This document shows, one piece after another, positions 6,154-13,374 of a stretch of 28,029 bases of DNA. The stretch lies in contig CAKUMQ010000035.1 in NCBI GenBank assembly GCA_934667845.1, forward strand, positions 1 to 28,029, given 5' to 3'. Position numbers and translations under genes: made by a program. This stretch comes from an uncultured Eubacteriales bacterium. Lineage in GTDB: Bacteria > Bacillota > Clostridia > Oscillospirales > Acutalibacteraceae. The first letter of the stretch is position 1; every line of letters begins with the position of its first letter. The notes beneath the pieces were generated by a model. It was not told the origin of the DNA and did not search any database. It saw only the letters and a list, made by a program, of their open reading frames with translations.

Positions 6154-7398
6154 ATGAAAAAACGACTGTCTGTTTTACTGGCGGCGGCGCTGTTTGCCGC
6201 GCTTCTGCTGACCGGCTGCCCGAATAAGGACAAGGCGCCCGACGCATCGGGTGAGGAATCGTCGGCAGCGGCGGTAATGACGACTGCAGCAGCGGCGGGA
6301 GAGACGGACGCGGAGTCGGGCAGCACAGAGAGCACAGACAGCGGCGAGCCGACGCCGTCCGATACGGCAAGTGCCGATGCATCCTCATCTGTCGGCGGAG
6401 CGGAGGTAAGCGCGGAAAACACCTCGCGCCAAACCGCGCAGACCAAGGCGGGCAACGCGGCACAGACGACGGCAAAGCCCAAGCCCGGGCAGACGACGGC
6501 GGCAACAAAAGCGACGCAGACGACGGCAAAGCCGCTTGCCGCGCTGCCGTTGAAAACGCAGTGGATACTAAAGCCGAGCCTGGATTATGAAACGGTCATT
6601 CCCACCACAGACGGAAAGAACTGGGTCGGAGGCAGGAAAAACAGCGGAGGCAAAGAGAGCTTTTTGTTCAACACAGCCGGCAAGGTGATTATGCAGGCGG
6701 ATTTTATGAATTGCGGGACAAAACAGCAATTTGGCGATCGTATTGTAGCATGTAAAGACGAAAAATATGCACTGCTGTCCACCGATGGTAAGGTGATTTT
6801 GGACTTTCAAAACAATAGGTTAACTTTTTATGGCGAATTTTGCCTGAAGGAAAAGACATATCTTGAGGGAGATTGGGTGAAAATTGACCGATCCGGTAAA
6901 GAGATCGGAAAATATGAGGGGATAGTCGGTTACGGAGCTATGAAAGAGGATATATATCTGTTTGATCAAAAAAATAAAATCGTGTATTCGGCCACAACAA
7001 TATATGATGCACAAGCTCCATATCATATAGTGGATTTTTGTAAGGGACCGACTATTTGCAAGAGTGCTTCGAAAAAATACGTTGCTCTTGTGGGAGAGAA
7101 TATCAAAGATAAATCTGTGGAAGAACTGATTCCCTCCTTTTTGGGCTATGGCGCGGTGATCAACGGCGAGCTGAGATCCACCACGCTTTACAAGGAGCTG
7201 TCCCTGCTGAAGGGGTTTAGCGACTGGCGGCGCGATCTGTATATTGCCGGAACGGGAACGGAATACCTGTTTACCAACACGGCGGGCAGGGCTGTGCTGA
7301 CAGAGAAGTTTGCCGACATTTCTGCCAAGGATAACGGCACGGTTGCGGCGGTCAAGCAAAACGGCAAATGGGGCTTCATCCGCGTTCCGGAGTTGTAA
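6154..7398 (+). CDS. Lipoprotein with Thr/Ala/Ser-rich linker and C-terminal WG-type repeat region
   Basis: A 414-residue surface lipoprotein. The signal peptide MKKRLSVLL...LLLTGC has a good lipobox with Cys22 as the lipidated residue. Residues 25-128 are a low-complexity Ala/Thr/Ser linker including repeated QTTAKP and QTTAATK units, likely spanning the cell wall. Residues 130-414 form a globular region with WG-repeat-like units: LFNTAGKVIMQADF early and LFTNTAGRAVLTEKFADI, then NGKWGFIRV at the end. WG repeats are presumed binding modules; the ligand is unknown. GGGAGAG precedes the ATG. Composition is mosaic: the linker is about 72% G+C (6301-6360) while 6961-7020 is about 33%. First gene of a three-lipoprotein unit. 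Confidence 0.8.
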   Translation: MKKRLSVLLAAALFAALLLTGCPNKDKAPDASGEESSAAAVMTTAAAAGETDAESGSTESTDSGEPTPSDTASADASSSVGGAEVSAENTSRQTAQTKAGNAAQTTAKPKPGQTTAATKATQTTAKPLAALPLKTQWILKPSLDYETVIPTTDGKNWVGGRKNSGGKESFLFNTAGKVIMQADFMNCGTKQQFGDRIVACKDEKYALLSTDGKVILDFQNNRLTFYGEFCLKEKTYLEGDWVKIDRSGKEIGKYEGIVGYGAMKEDIYLFDQKNKIVYSATTIYDAQAPYHIVDFCKGPTICKSASKKYVALVGENIKDKSVEELIPSFLGYGAVINGELRSTTLYKELSLLKGFSDWRRDLYIAGTGTEYLFTNTAGRAVLTEKFADISAKDNGTVAAVKQNGKWGFIRVPEL

Positions 7399-7403
7399 AA
7401 TAC

Positions 7404-7417
7404 ACCTATATATAGGT
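7404..7417. promoter_or_regulatory. 14-bp perfect palindrome before the second lipoprotein gene
   Basis: ACCTATATATAGGT is perfectly self-complementary and sits between the stop codon at 7398 and the AAAGGAGAG ribosome site. It may be an mRNA processing or translation-modulating hairpin; it is too weak and has no U-tract to be a terminator. Confidence 0.35.
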
Positions 7418-7432
7418 AAAGGAGAGAAAGAT

Positions 7433-7939
7433 ATGAACATATGTGGAAAAAAGGGGCTTGCACTTATTCTTTTGATCGCGCTGTGCCTGTCCTGCGCGGC
7501 ATGTCAGACAACGCCGATCGTGCCGGAAACACCGGCGGCACAGGAAACAGCGGCGCCCTACGGCGCCGAGGATCTGACGGGCTGCTGGGTCACCGAAATG
7601 CCGAAGGAAGACTCATACGAAGCCTGCTTTTTTGCCGTGCAGTTTTTCTCAAACGGTGAGTGGGTCTGCGCGAATGTGAATAAAAGCGGTGGGTACATGC
7701 GGAGAAGCTTTGTATTTTACAGTGGCAACGGCTTGGGCTTTTCTGGGCAAATGGGAAACTATTATACCGAAAAGGGCGGAACTCTGCTGCTGAAGGATGT
7801 TAAGGAAAATTATAAATGCGTGCTGGATTACAAGCGCGAGGGCGACAAGCTGGTGATGAGCACGGATAAGACGACCTATGAATTCACCTTGTGGGACAAG
7901 AATATTTCCCACCTTGTCGAATACGGGAAGGCAGGATGA
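7433..7939 (+). CDS. Small lipoprotein, duplicate A
   Basis: A 168-residue protein with a signal peptide (GLALILLIALCLSCAAC) whose lipidated cysteine is probably Cys24, with Cys21 an alternative. After a short Pro/Thr/Ala linker a domain starts with EDLTGCWV, contains FFSNGEW and NYYTEKGGTLLL, and ends with YEFTLWDK. This pattern of a GxW start and repeated beta hairpins resembles small lipocalin-like or META-like extracellular domains; I do not recognise a named family. The ATG at 7433 follows AAAGGAGAG. Its stop overlaps the next ATG. Its first 135 coding bases from 7457 are nearly identical to those of the next gene. Confidence 0.75.
   Translation: MNICGKKGLALILLIALCLSCAACQTTPIVPETPAAQETAAPYGAEDLTGCWVTEMPKEDSYEACFFAVQFFSNGEWVCANVNKSGGYMRRSFVFYSGNGLGFSGQMGNYYTEKGGTLLLKDVKENYKCVLDYKREGDKLVMSTDKTTYEFTLWDKNISHLVEYGKAG
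7457..7591 (+). repeat. Direct repeat copy 1 (signal peptide and linker of lipoprotein A)
   Basis: 135 bases that match 7969-8103 at about 125 positions by my alignment (ten substitutions, no gaps, offset 512). The repeat covers codons from the hydrophobic core of the signal peptide to TGCWV. Confidence 0.85.
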
Positions 7940-8490
7940 ATGAAATGAAGCCATATATTGTGAAATGCCTTGCACTTATTCTTTTGGTTGCGCTGTGCCT
8001 GTCCTGTGCGGCGTGTCAGGCGACGGCGATCGTGCCGGAAACACCGGCGGCACAGGAAACAGCGGCACCCTACGGCGTCGAGGATCTGACTGGCTGCTGG
8101 GTCAGGAGGTACACGGAATCGAACACAACGGCGACGACCGGAAGCAAGGAAAAGGTATATATTGAGGCGTTCCAGTTCTTTTCAAACGGAAAATATAAAG
8201 CGCTGAATCTGGTGGAAAACGGGCAATACGGTTTTGTGGAGAACAGCATGGGAATGTCCATGCACTGTCGCTCAAACGGCGAATATTACACCGAAAAGAA
8301 CGGCGTTCTCCTGCTGGGGGTCGCGAACGAAGCCTTTACGGTCGTTGAATACAAACGCAGCGGGTCAAACCTGTCCGTTACCTATGTGAAAAAGGCAGTT
8401 GGTGATAATACCGGAAAATATACGGAGTACACCGCGGAATATACCCTGTGGGAAAAGACGATTGCTCATATCCGCGAATTTGCTGGGTAA
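7936..8490 (+). CDS. Small lipoprotein, duplicate B
   Basis: A 184-residue paralogue of the preceding protein. The signal peptide and linker are almost identical (lipidated Cys27 in LSCAAC), while the C-terminal domain has diverged: it keeps EDLTGCWV, FFSNGKY, EYYTEKNGVLLL and YTLWEK but otherwise differs and is longer. ATG 7936 overlaps the upstream TGA by four bases (ATGA), and GGAAGGCAGG precedes it, so translation is probably coupled. Duplication followed by divergence of the exposed domain is the simplest reading. Ligand unknown. Confidence 0.75.
   Translation: MNEMKPYIVKCLALILLVALCLSCAACQATAIVPETPAAQETAAPYGVEDLTGCWVRRYTESNTTATTGSKEKVYIEAFQFFSNGKYKALNLVENGQYGFVENSMGMSMHCRSNGEYYTEKNGVLLLGVANEAFTVVEYKRSGSNLSVTYVKKAVGDNTGKYTEYTAEYTLWEKTIAHIREFAG
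7969..8103 (+). repeat. Direct repeat copy 2 (signal peptide and linker of lipoprotein B)
   Basis: Second copy of the 135-base repeat that begins at 7457. Similarity drops sharply right after GCTGCTGGGTC, at the border between linker and exposed domain. Confidence 0.85.
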
Positions 8491-8510
8491 AAATACACTG
8501 CTGTAATGCA

Positions 8511-8544
8511 AAAAAACGCCCTCTCCGCAAAAAGCGGAGAGGGC
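8511..8544 (-). terminator. Rho-independent terminator of ilvE, possibly shared with the lipoprotein operon
   Basis: An 11-bp stem (GCCCTCTCCGC at 8518-8528 with its complement at 8534-8544) around an A5 loop. On the minus strand it is followed by G and then at least six T residues, downstream of the ilvE stop. On the plus strand a TTTT tract appears only about nine bases later, so termination of the lipoprotein transcript would be less efficient. Confidence 0.88.
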
Positions 8545-8564
8545 GGCGCGCGTTTTCTGCGGTT

Positions 8565-9635
8565 TCAGCGGCGGGGGATCGGATAGACCCAGCCGTAGGG
8601 GTCGGGGATACGTCCCCACTGGATGCCGGTCAGCGTATCATAGAGGTGCTGTGTCACAGGCCCGATCTTGCCGCCGTTGACGACCGCTTTTTCTCCGCGG
8701 TAGCACAGCTCGCCGATCGGGGAGACGACCGCGGCTGTGCCGCAGCCCCACGCCTCCTCCAGTCTGCCGGTTCTCATGGCATCTGTCAGCTCGTCGACCG
8801 ATAGCAGCCGCTCGCAGACGGTATAGCCCTCCCCGCGCAGCACCTCAATGCAGGACATGCGCGTGATGCCGGGCAGGATCGAGCCGGTCAGCTTCGGGGT
8901 GACGATCTCACCGTCGATCTTGAACATGACGTTCATCGCGCCGACCTCTTCAATGTATTTGCGCTCCACACCGTCGAGCCACAGCACCTGGGAATAGCCC
9001 TGCTCTTCGGCGCGCTCGGCGGCGCGATTGCTGGCGGCATAGTTGCCGCCGCATTTGGCATAGCCGGTGCCGCCGCGCACCGCGCGGACGTCCTCGGACT
9101 CGATCATGATCTTGACGGGATCTAACCCCTCGGCGTAATAGCTGCCGACCGGGGAGGCGATGATGACAAACTGTGCGTTGTGAACGGCGTGAACGCCGAG
9201 GTTTTCGTCGTTGCCGAACAAAAACGGACGCAGATACAGCGAAGTGCCGGGCGCAGAGGGCGTCCAGTCCTGCTCAAGCTGTACAAAGGTGGTGAGCAGC
9301 TTGAGCGCATCCTCCTCGGGAATCTGCGGCAGGCAAAGCCGCTCGGCGGAGCGGTTTAAGCGGCGGATGTTCTCGATCGGGCGGAACAGCTGCACGCCGC
9401 CGTCTGCGCGGCGGTATGCCTTTAAGCCCTCGAAGATTTCGGAGCCGTAGTGCAGCACCGTCGCGGCGGGATGCAGCGCCAGCGGTCCGAACGGGACGAT
9501 GCGGGCGTTGACCCAGCCGGTCTTTTGATGATAATCCATCATCAGCATATGATCGGTGAACAGACGGCCGAAGCCGAGAGACGCGCTGTCCGGCTTTTCC
9601 TTCAGACAGGGGGCTTTCGTGATCGTGATCTCCAT
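8565..9635 (-). CDS. ilvE: Branched-chain amino acid aminotransferase
   Basis: This PLP enzyme transfers amino groups between glutamate and the keto acids of leucine, isoleucine and valine. At 356 residues it belongs to the longer BCAT type: LGFGRLFTDHM near the start, VLHYGSEIFEGLKAYR (60-75), and the PLP lysine Lys194 in GYAKCGGNYAAS. EVGAMNVMF and the GCGTAAVVSP segment near the C terminus complete the cofactor site. The start is ATG 9635, eight bases after AAAGGAG; a GTG at 9644 overlaps that ribosome site and is unlikely. It is monocistronic, with its own consensus promoter upstream and a strong terminator downstream. Confidence 0.97.
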   Translation of the reverse strand: MEITITKAPCLKEKPDSASLGFGRLFTDHMLMMDYHQKTGWVNARIVPFGPLALHPAATVLHYGSEIFEGLKAYRRADGGVQLFRPIENIRRLNRSAERLCLPQIPEEDALKLLTTFVQLEQDWTPSAPGTSLYLRPFLFGNDENLGVHAVHNAQFVIIASPVGSYYAEGLDPVKIMIESEDVRAVRGGTGYAKCGGNYAASNRAAERAEEQGYSQVLWLDGVERKYIEEVGAMNVMFKIDGEIVTPKLTGSILPGITRMSCIEVLRGEGYTVCERLLSVDELTDAMRTGRLEEAWGCGTAAVVSPIGELCYRGEKAVVNGGKIGPVTQHLYDTLTGIQWGRIPDPYGWVYPIPRR

Positions 9636-9696
9636 AGATGACACTCCTTTTCACGAGGCGTCTTGTTGCCGACACTTCGCAGATATTTTGTGCGCT

Positions 9697-9725
9697 ATTA
9701 TACGCTTTTCCCGCCGCGTTGTCAA
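9697..9725 (-). promoter_or_regulatory. Consensus sigma-A promoter of ilvE
   Basis: On the minus strand TTGACA (9725-9720), 17 bases and TATAAT (9702-9697): a perfect match to both hexamers and to the preferred spacing. It lies nine bases beyond the stop codon of the ABC transporter gene, for which no terminator is seen. Confidence 0.88.
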
Positions 9726-9733
9726 GCCTGTTT

Positions 9734-12733
9734 TTACTCGCTGCGCAGCGCCTCGACCGGATCCTTGCGCGCGGCGATCTTCGCCGGGATCAGTCCGGCG
9801 ACAACGGTGAGCACCATACTGATGACGACGAGCAGCACAGCGCCTTTCCACGGCAGCACGGCGTTCAGCGTCATGATACCGGTCAGGTGGTGGACGATGG
9901 CATTGATCGGCAGCGTCAGCAGCAGGGTGATACCGATGCCCATGACACCGGCGGTCAGACCGACCAGCAGCGTTTCCGCGTTAAACACGCGGGAGACATC
10001 GCGCTTTGATGCGCCGATCGCACGCAGTATACCGATCTCGCGGGTGCGCTCCAGAACGGAAATATAGGTGATAATGCCGATCATGATGGAGGAGACGACA
10101 AGCGAGATCGCGACAAAGGCGATCAGCACATAGGTGATGGCGCTGAGAATTGTCGTGATAGAGGACATCAGCAGCTTGACATAGTCGGTGTAGGTGATCT
10201 GCTGTTCCTCCGCCTTGTCCTTGTTGTACGCGGAGATGGCGTCGGAAATGGCATCCTTATCGGCGAATGTCTTGGCATAGAGGTCGATGGAGGTCGGCTG
10301 TTCGCGATCGACAAAGCCGAGCAGCTTCAGATTGTCCTCGTAGGTGGATGCGGAATAGGGCGAGGGGACATAGGTGTCGTAAAACGAGGCGTATTCCTCC
10401 TCGGTGAATGCGGTGGTGTCAAAGGCGGCGGCCAGCGCGGCGCTGCTCATGCCCGCCATCTGCTTCTGCACAGTTTCGGCATGGGTTTTTGTCACGCTTT
10501 CGCGGATAGACTGGCGGGCATAGGCAAACAGCGTCTCGTCATCCATGTCGCGGATATAGCTTTCCAGCGAGGAGGTGTCTGCCACGCCCATCTGCTCGGC
10601 ATATGCCTTGATCATGCTTTCTTCCAGCTGCTTTCTGTCCAGACCGTTCATCGCCTGCGCGACGGCGGCATCTAAATAGGCGTCGGTCGGCACCGAGCGG
10701 ATCTTCACATACAGCTCCGCCTTTTCGGCAGCGGACAGCTTGGCAAAATACGCCCTGGTCTGCTCTGCCTTTTCGGCGGCAGTCGGCTCGGCATCCTTGT
10801 CCGAGCGGAAAGGCAGTCCGGTCAGGATATCGGTTTTCGGGTCGTTTAACTGCGCCGTGATCAGTGCGGACGAGGAAGAGGAGGCGATCAGGTGATCGGC
10901 CAGCGCCGCCGTATAGCCGATCGCCCCTGTCATCATGCCGGAGGCGGCATCGGCATCCTGACGCAGAATGCCGACGACCTTGAGCGGGATCGCCTTGTCG
11001 GAGCCTTCATAGAGATAGGACAGCCCCGCTTCGGTGGTGGTCAGATCGGTATACTGTCCGTCGGCATTTTTCTGCCAGACCGCATCCTGCGGCAGCAGCT
11101 TGAATTCCATCTTCAGAATGTCCTCATAGCTGAAGGACAGCGGCTTTGAGGTGTCGATCTCCTCGCCGTTGATGGCAGCCTGCATGATGTTTTTCATATC
11201 CTCCGTGCTTTGCAGACCGAGTGCATACAGCACGAGATCGCTGATCTCATTGCGGCTGTCCACCACCAGCACCAGTTCGTTGTATGCTGTCGGCCAGCGT
11301 CCCGCCAGAACGTCATATTGCTCTTTCAGCAGGGCGCTGACGCCGTTTCCGTCCTTGTCCGGCAGCATCTCCTGCCAGACCGACAGGGTGGAAAAGGCGT
11401 TTTTATACAGTGAAGAGCTGCCGATCGTGCCGCCCTCACCGTAGACGGTCTTCATCAGCTCGTTCATCAGCTCCTGCACATCGGAGCGGATGATGTTGCC
11501 CTCGGTGTCCTTGGTGTAGATATTCAGCGGCAGATCATAGCCGTAGCGGACGGCGCTGACGTATTTGTTGAGATGCCCCTCGTCCATCCACTGTTTAAAG
11601 GATTTCAGGTCGTTTTCCGTCGTTTCGGCGGTGTTCAGCGAGTTCCACATATCATAAGTGACCTGACTGCCGTAGACGCGGTCAAGCGCATGGGCGTTTT
11701 CCTCTTTTCCCGCATGGTCGCCCATCAGGGAGAGCATCAGCGAGGACATATCGACGCTTTCCGCCTCGAGCGTGATGGGGTAGGAGGACAGCGTGTCCTC
11801 CTGCACGCGGTCGATATACGCCTTTATGCCCGAGGAAAGAGACAGGATCAGTGCAATGCCGATGATACCGATGCTGCCGGCAAATGAGGTGAGCAGCGTG
11901 CGTCCCTTTTTGGTCATAAGGTTGTTGAGGCTGAGCGAGACCGCGGTGGGATACGACATGGAGCGGGTGCGGCGCAGCTTTTTCTGCTCCCGTTTTTTCG
12001 CTCTGTCCGCTTTCGGCATCGGGGCGGCAGGTTCTGCCGCTGTTTCCTCCTCGCCGGAATAGGGGGCGCTGTCGTCGACAACGCGCCCGTCCAGCAGACG
12101 GATAATGCGGGTGGAATAGCGCTCGGCAAGCTCGGGGTTGTGCGTGACCATCAGGATGAGCTTGTCTTTGGCGATCTCCTGCAAAAGCTCCATGATCTGC
12201 ACGCTTGTAGCGGAATCCAGTGCGCCGGTCGGTTCGTCGGCCAACAGGATCTCGGGGTCGTTGACGAGGGCACGGGCAATGGCGACGCGCTGCATCTGAC
12301 CGCCGGACATCTGGTTCGGCTTTTTGCGGAGCTGGTCGCCCAGACCGACGCGCTCGAGCACCTCTTTTGCCCGCCGCGTGCGCTCGGCGCGCGACACGCC
12401 GGACAGCGTGAGTGCCAGCTCCACATTGGCGAGCACGGTCTGATGGGGGATGAGGTTGTAGCTTTGAAAAACAAAGCCGATGGAATGGTTGCGGTAGCTG
12501 TCCCAGTCGGCATCCGAAAAACGGGTCGTGGAAATGCCGTTGACCGACAGATCGCCCGAGGTGTAGCGATCGAGTCCGCCGATGATGTTGAGCAGCGTGG
12601 TTTTTCCGCAGCCGGACGGACCGAGCACCGAGACAAATTCATGCCGGCGGAAACAGAGGTCAACGCCCTTGAGCGCGGTGACTTTGGTGTCCCCGATGGC
12701 ATATTCCTTGACAATATCGGTCAAACGCAGCAT
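9734..12733 (-). CDS. MacB-like ABC transporter, ATPase fused to FtsX-type permease
   Basis: A 999-residue single-chain type VII (MacB/LolD-FtsX-like) transporter, which typically works by mechanotransmission on extracellular substrates. Residues 1-220 are the ATPase: Walker A GPSGCGKT (38-45), signature MSGGQ (142-146), Walker B LLADEP (163-168) and switch His198. A helix near 285-305 (GSIGIIGIALILSLSSGI) is followed by a large extracytoplasmic region of more than 500 residues. Three C-terminal helices follow from about 860, with the FtsX signature ERTREIGILRAIGASK. ATG 12733 has AGGAG 11 bases upstream; a GTG at 12745 overlaps that site. Substrate unknown; antimicrobial-peptide or lipid export are family possibilities. 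It stands alone between two promoters. Confidence 0.92.
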   Translation of the reverse strand: MLRLTDIVKEYAIGDTKVTALKGVDLCFRRHEFVSVLGPSGCGKTTLLNIIGGLDRYTSGDLSVNGISTTRFSDADWDSYRNHSIGFVFQSYNLIPHQTVLANVELALTLSGVSRAERTRRAKEVLERVGLGDQLRKKPNQMSGGQMQRVAIARALVNDPEILLADEPTGALDSATSVQIMELLQEIAKDKLILMVTHNPELAERYSTRIIRLLDGRVVDDSAPYSGEEETAAEPAAPMPKADRAKKREQKKLRRTRSMSYPTAVSLSLNNLMTKKGRTLLTSFAGSIGIIGIALILSLSSGIKAYIDRVQEDTLSSYPITLEAESVDMSSLMLSLMGDHAGKEENAHALDRVYGSQVTYDMWNSLNTAETTENDLKSFKQWMDEGHLNKYVSAVRYGYDLPLNIYTKDTEGNIIRSDVQELMNELMKTVYGEGGTIGSSSLYKNAFSTLSVWQEMLPDKDGNGVSALLKEQYDVLAGRWPTAYNELVLVVDSRNEISDLVLYALGLQSTEDMKNIMQAAINGEEIDTSKPLSFSYEDILKMEFKLLPQDAVWQKNADGQYTDLTTTEAGLSYLYEGSDKAIPLKVVGILRQDADAASGMMTGAIGYTAALADHLIASSSSSALITAQLNDPKTDILTGLPFRSDKDAEPTAAEKAEQTRAYFAKLSAAEKAELYVKIRSVPTDAYLDAAVAQAMNGLDRKQLEESMIKAYAEQMGVADTSSLESYIRDMDDETLFAYARQSIRESVTKTHAETVQKQMAGMSSAALAAAFDTTAFTEEEYASFYDTYVPSPYSASTYEDNLKLLGFVDREQPTSIDLYAKTFADKDAISDAISAYNKDKAEEQQITYTDYVKLLMSSITTILSAITYVLIAFVAISLVVSSIMIGIITYISVLERTREIGILRAIGASKRDVSRVFNAETLLVGLTAGVMGIGITLLLTLPINAIVHHLTGIMTLNAVLPWKGAVLLVVISMVLTVVAGLIPAKIAARKDPVEALRSE

Positions 12734-12767
12734 AAACGGGATCACTCCTATCCGAATATCAGGGGAG

Positions 12768-12778
12768 AGTATAGCAGA
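12768..12778 (-). promoter_or_regulatory. Extended -10 promoter of the MacB-like transporter
   Basis: On the minus strand TGC directly precedes TATACT (12773-12768), an extended -10 element. No good -35 box is found at 16-18 bases. The predicted start near 12761 gives a leader of under 30 nt. Confidence 0.5.
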
Positions 12779-12799
12779 AAAATATGAACAGGGTATGGC

Positions 12800-12838
12800 G
12801 AAAAAGAAAAAATCCCTCTGCGGAGCACGCAGAGGGAT
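12800..12838 (-). terminator. Rho-independent terminator after the GNAT gene
   Basis: An 11-bp perfect stem (12812-12822 with 12828-12838) around GAGCA. On the minus strand it runs straight into a TTTTTCTTTTT tract. It ends the exporter/GNAT transcript just before the next promoter. Confidence 0.9.
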
Positions 12839-12853
12839 AAAAAGCGCAAAAAA

Positions 12854-13270
12854 TCAGTCGGTCGGTTCGGTACAGCGGATAAATCCGCAGCAGCCGACAG
12901 CAGACATTTCCGAAAACCCGTTGGCGCGGTAAAACGCGGCGGTCTGCGGGGTGTCATCCGTGGTCAGTTCGATCTGCCGCACATGGCAAAAGCGGCGGAG
13001 AAGCGCCTGCAAAAGCGCCGAGCCAACGCCTTTTCGCTGATATTGCGGATATACCAGTATATCCTGTACGAAGACAACGGTATAGCCGTCGCCGACGGCG
13101 CGGAGCAGACCGAGCAGCCGGTCATTCTCATAGGCGGCGAGGATCAGCAGGGAGTGGGCAAAGCCCTCTTTTAGAATATGCGGCTGATCGGTATAGGCGG
13201 TCCACCCGACGCTTTCGTACAGCGGCAGATATTCCTCCTGACGGAGGGAACGACATTCACAAACGGTCAT
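12854..13270 (-). CDS. GNAT family N-acetyltransferase
   Basis: A 138-residue single-domain acetyl-CoA-dependent acetyltransferase. Motif A is clear: VQDILVYPQYQRKGVGSALL (69-87 region), with the pyrophosphate-binding QRKGVG at 78-83. FYRANGF near residue 112 is the usual motif B end. GAGGTG precedes ATG 13270 by seven bases. The gene follows the ABC exporter pair after 104 bases with no terminator between, so cotranscription is likely. The acceptor substrate cannot be inferred; small-molecule or antibiotic modification next to an exporter is possible but unproven. Confidence 0.9.
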   Translation of the reverse strand: MTVCECRSLRQEEYLPLYESVGWTAYTDQPHILKEGFAHSLLILAAYENDRLLGLLRAVGDGYTVVFVQDILVYPQYQRKGVGSALLQALLRRFCHVRQIELTTDDTPQTAAFYRANGFSEMSAVGCCGFIRCTEPTD

Positions 13271-13374
13271 AAAATCACCTCAAAGCAACTATTCGGTTTC
13301 AATATCGTGTCAGCGATTTGTATGACGCAATCTCATCCGGTCGTTCTCCTTTTATATGCGATCAACGGCGTTTA

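Noticed and set aside
13271..13374. Separate promoter for the GNAT gene
   Set aside because: TTGCGT-N17-CGATAT is poor, no terminator follows the exporter gene, and read-through is simpler.
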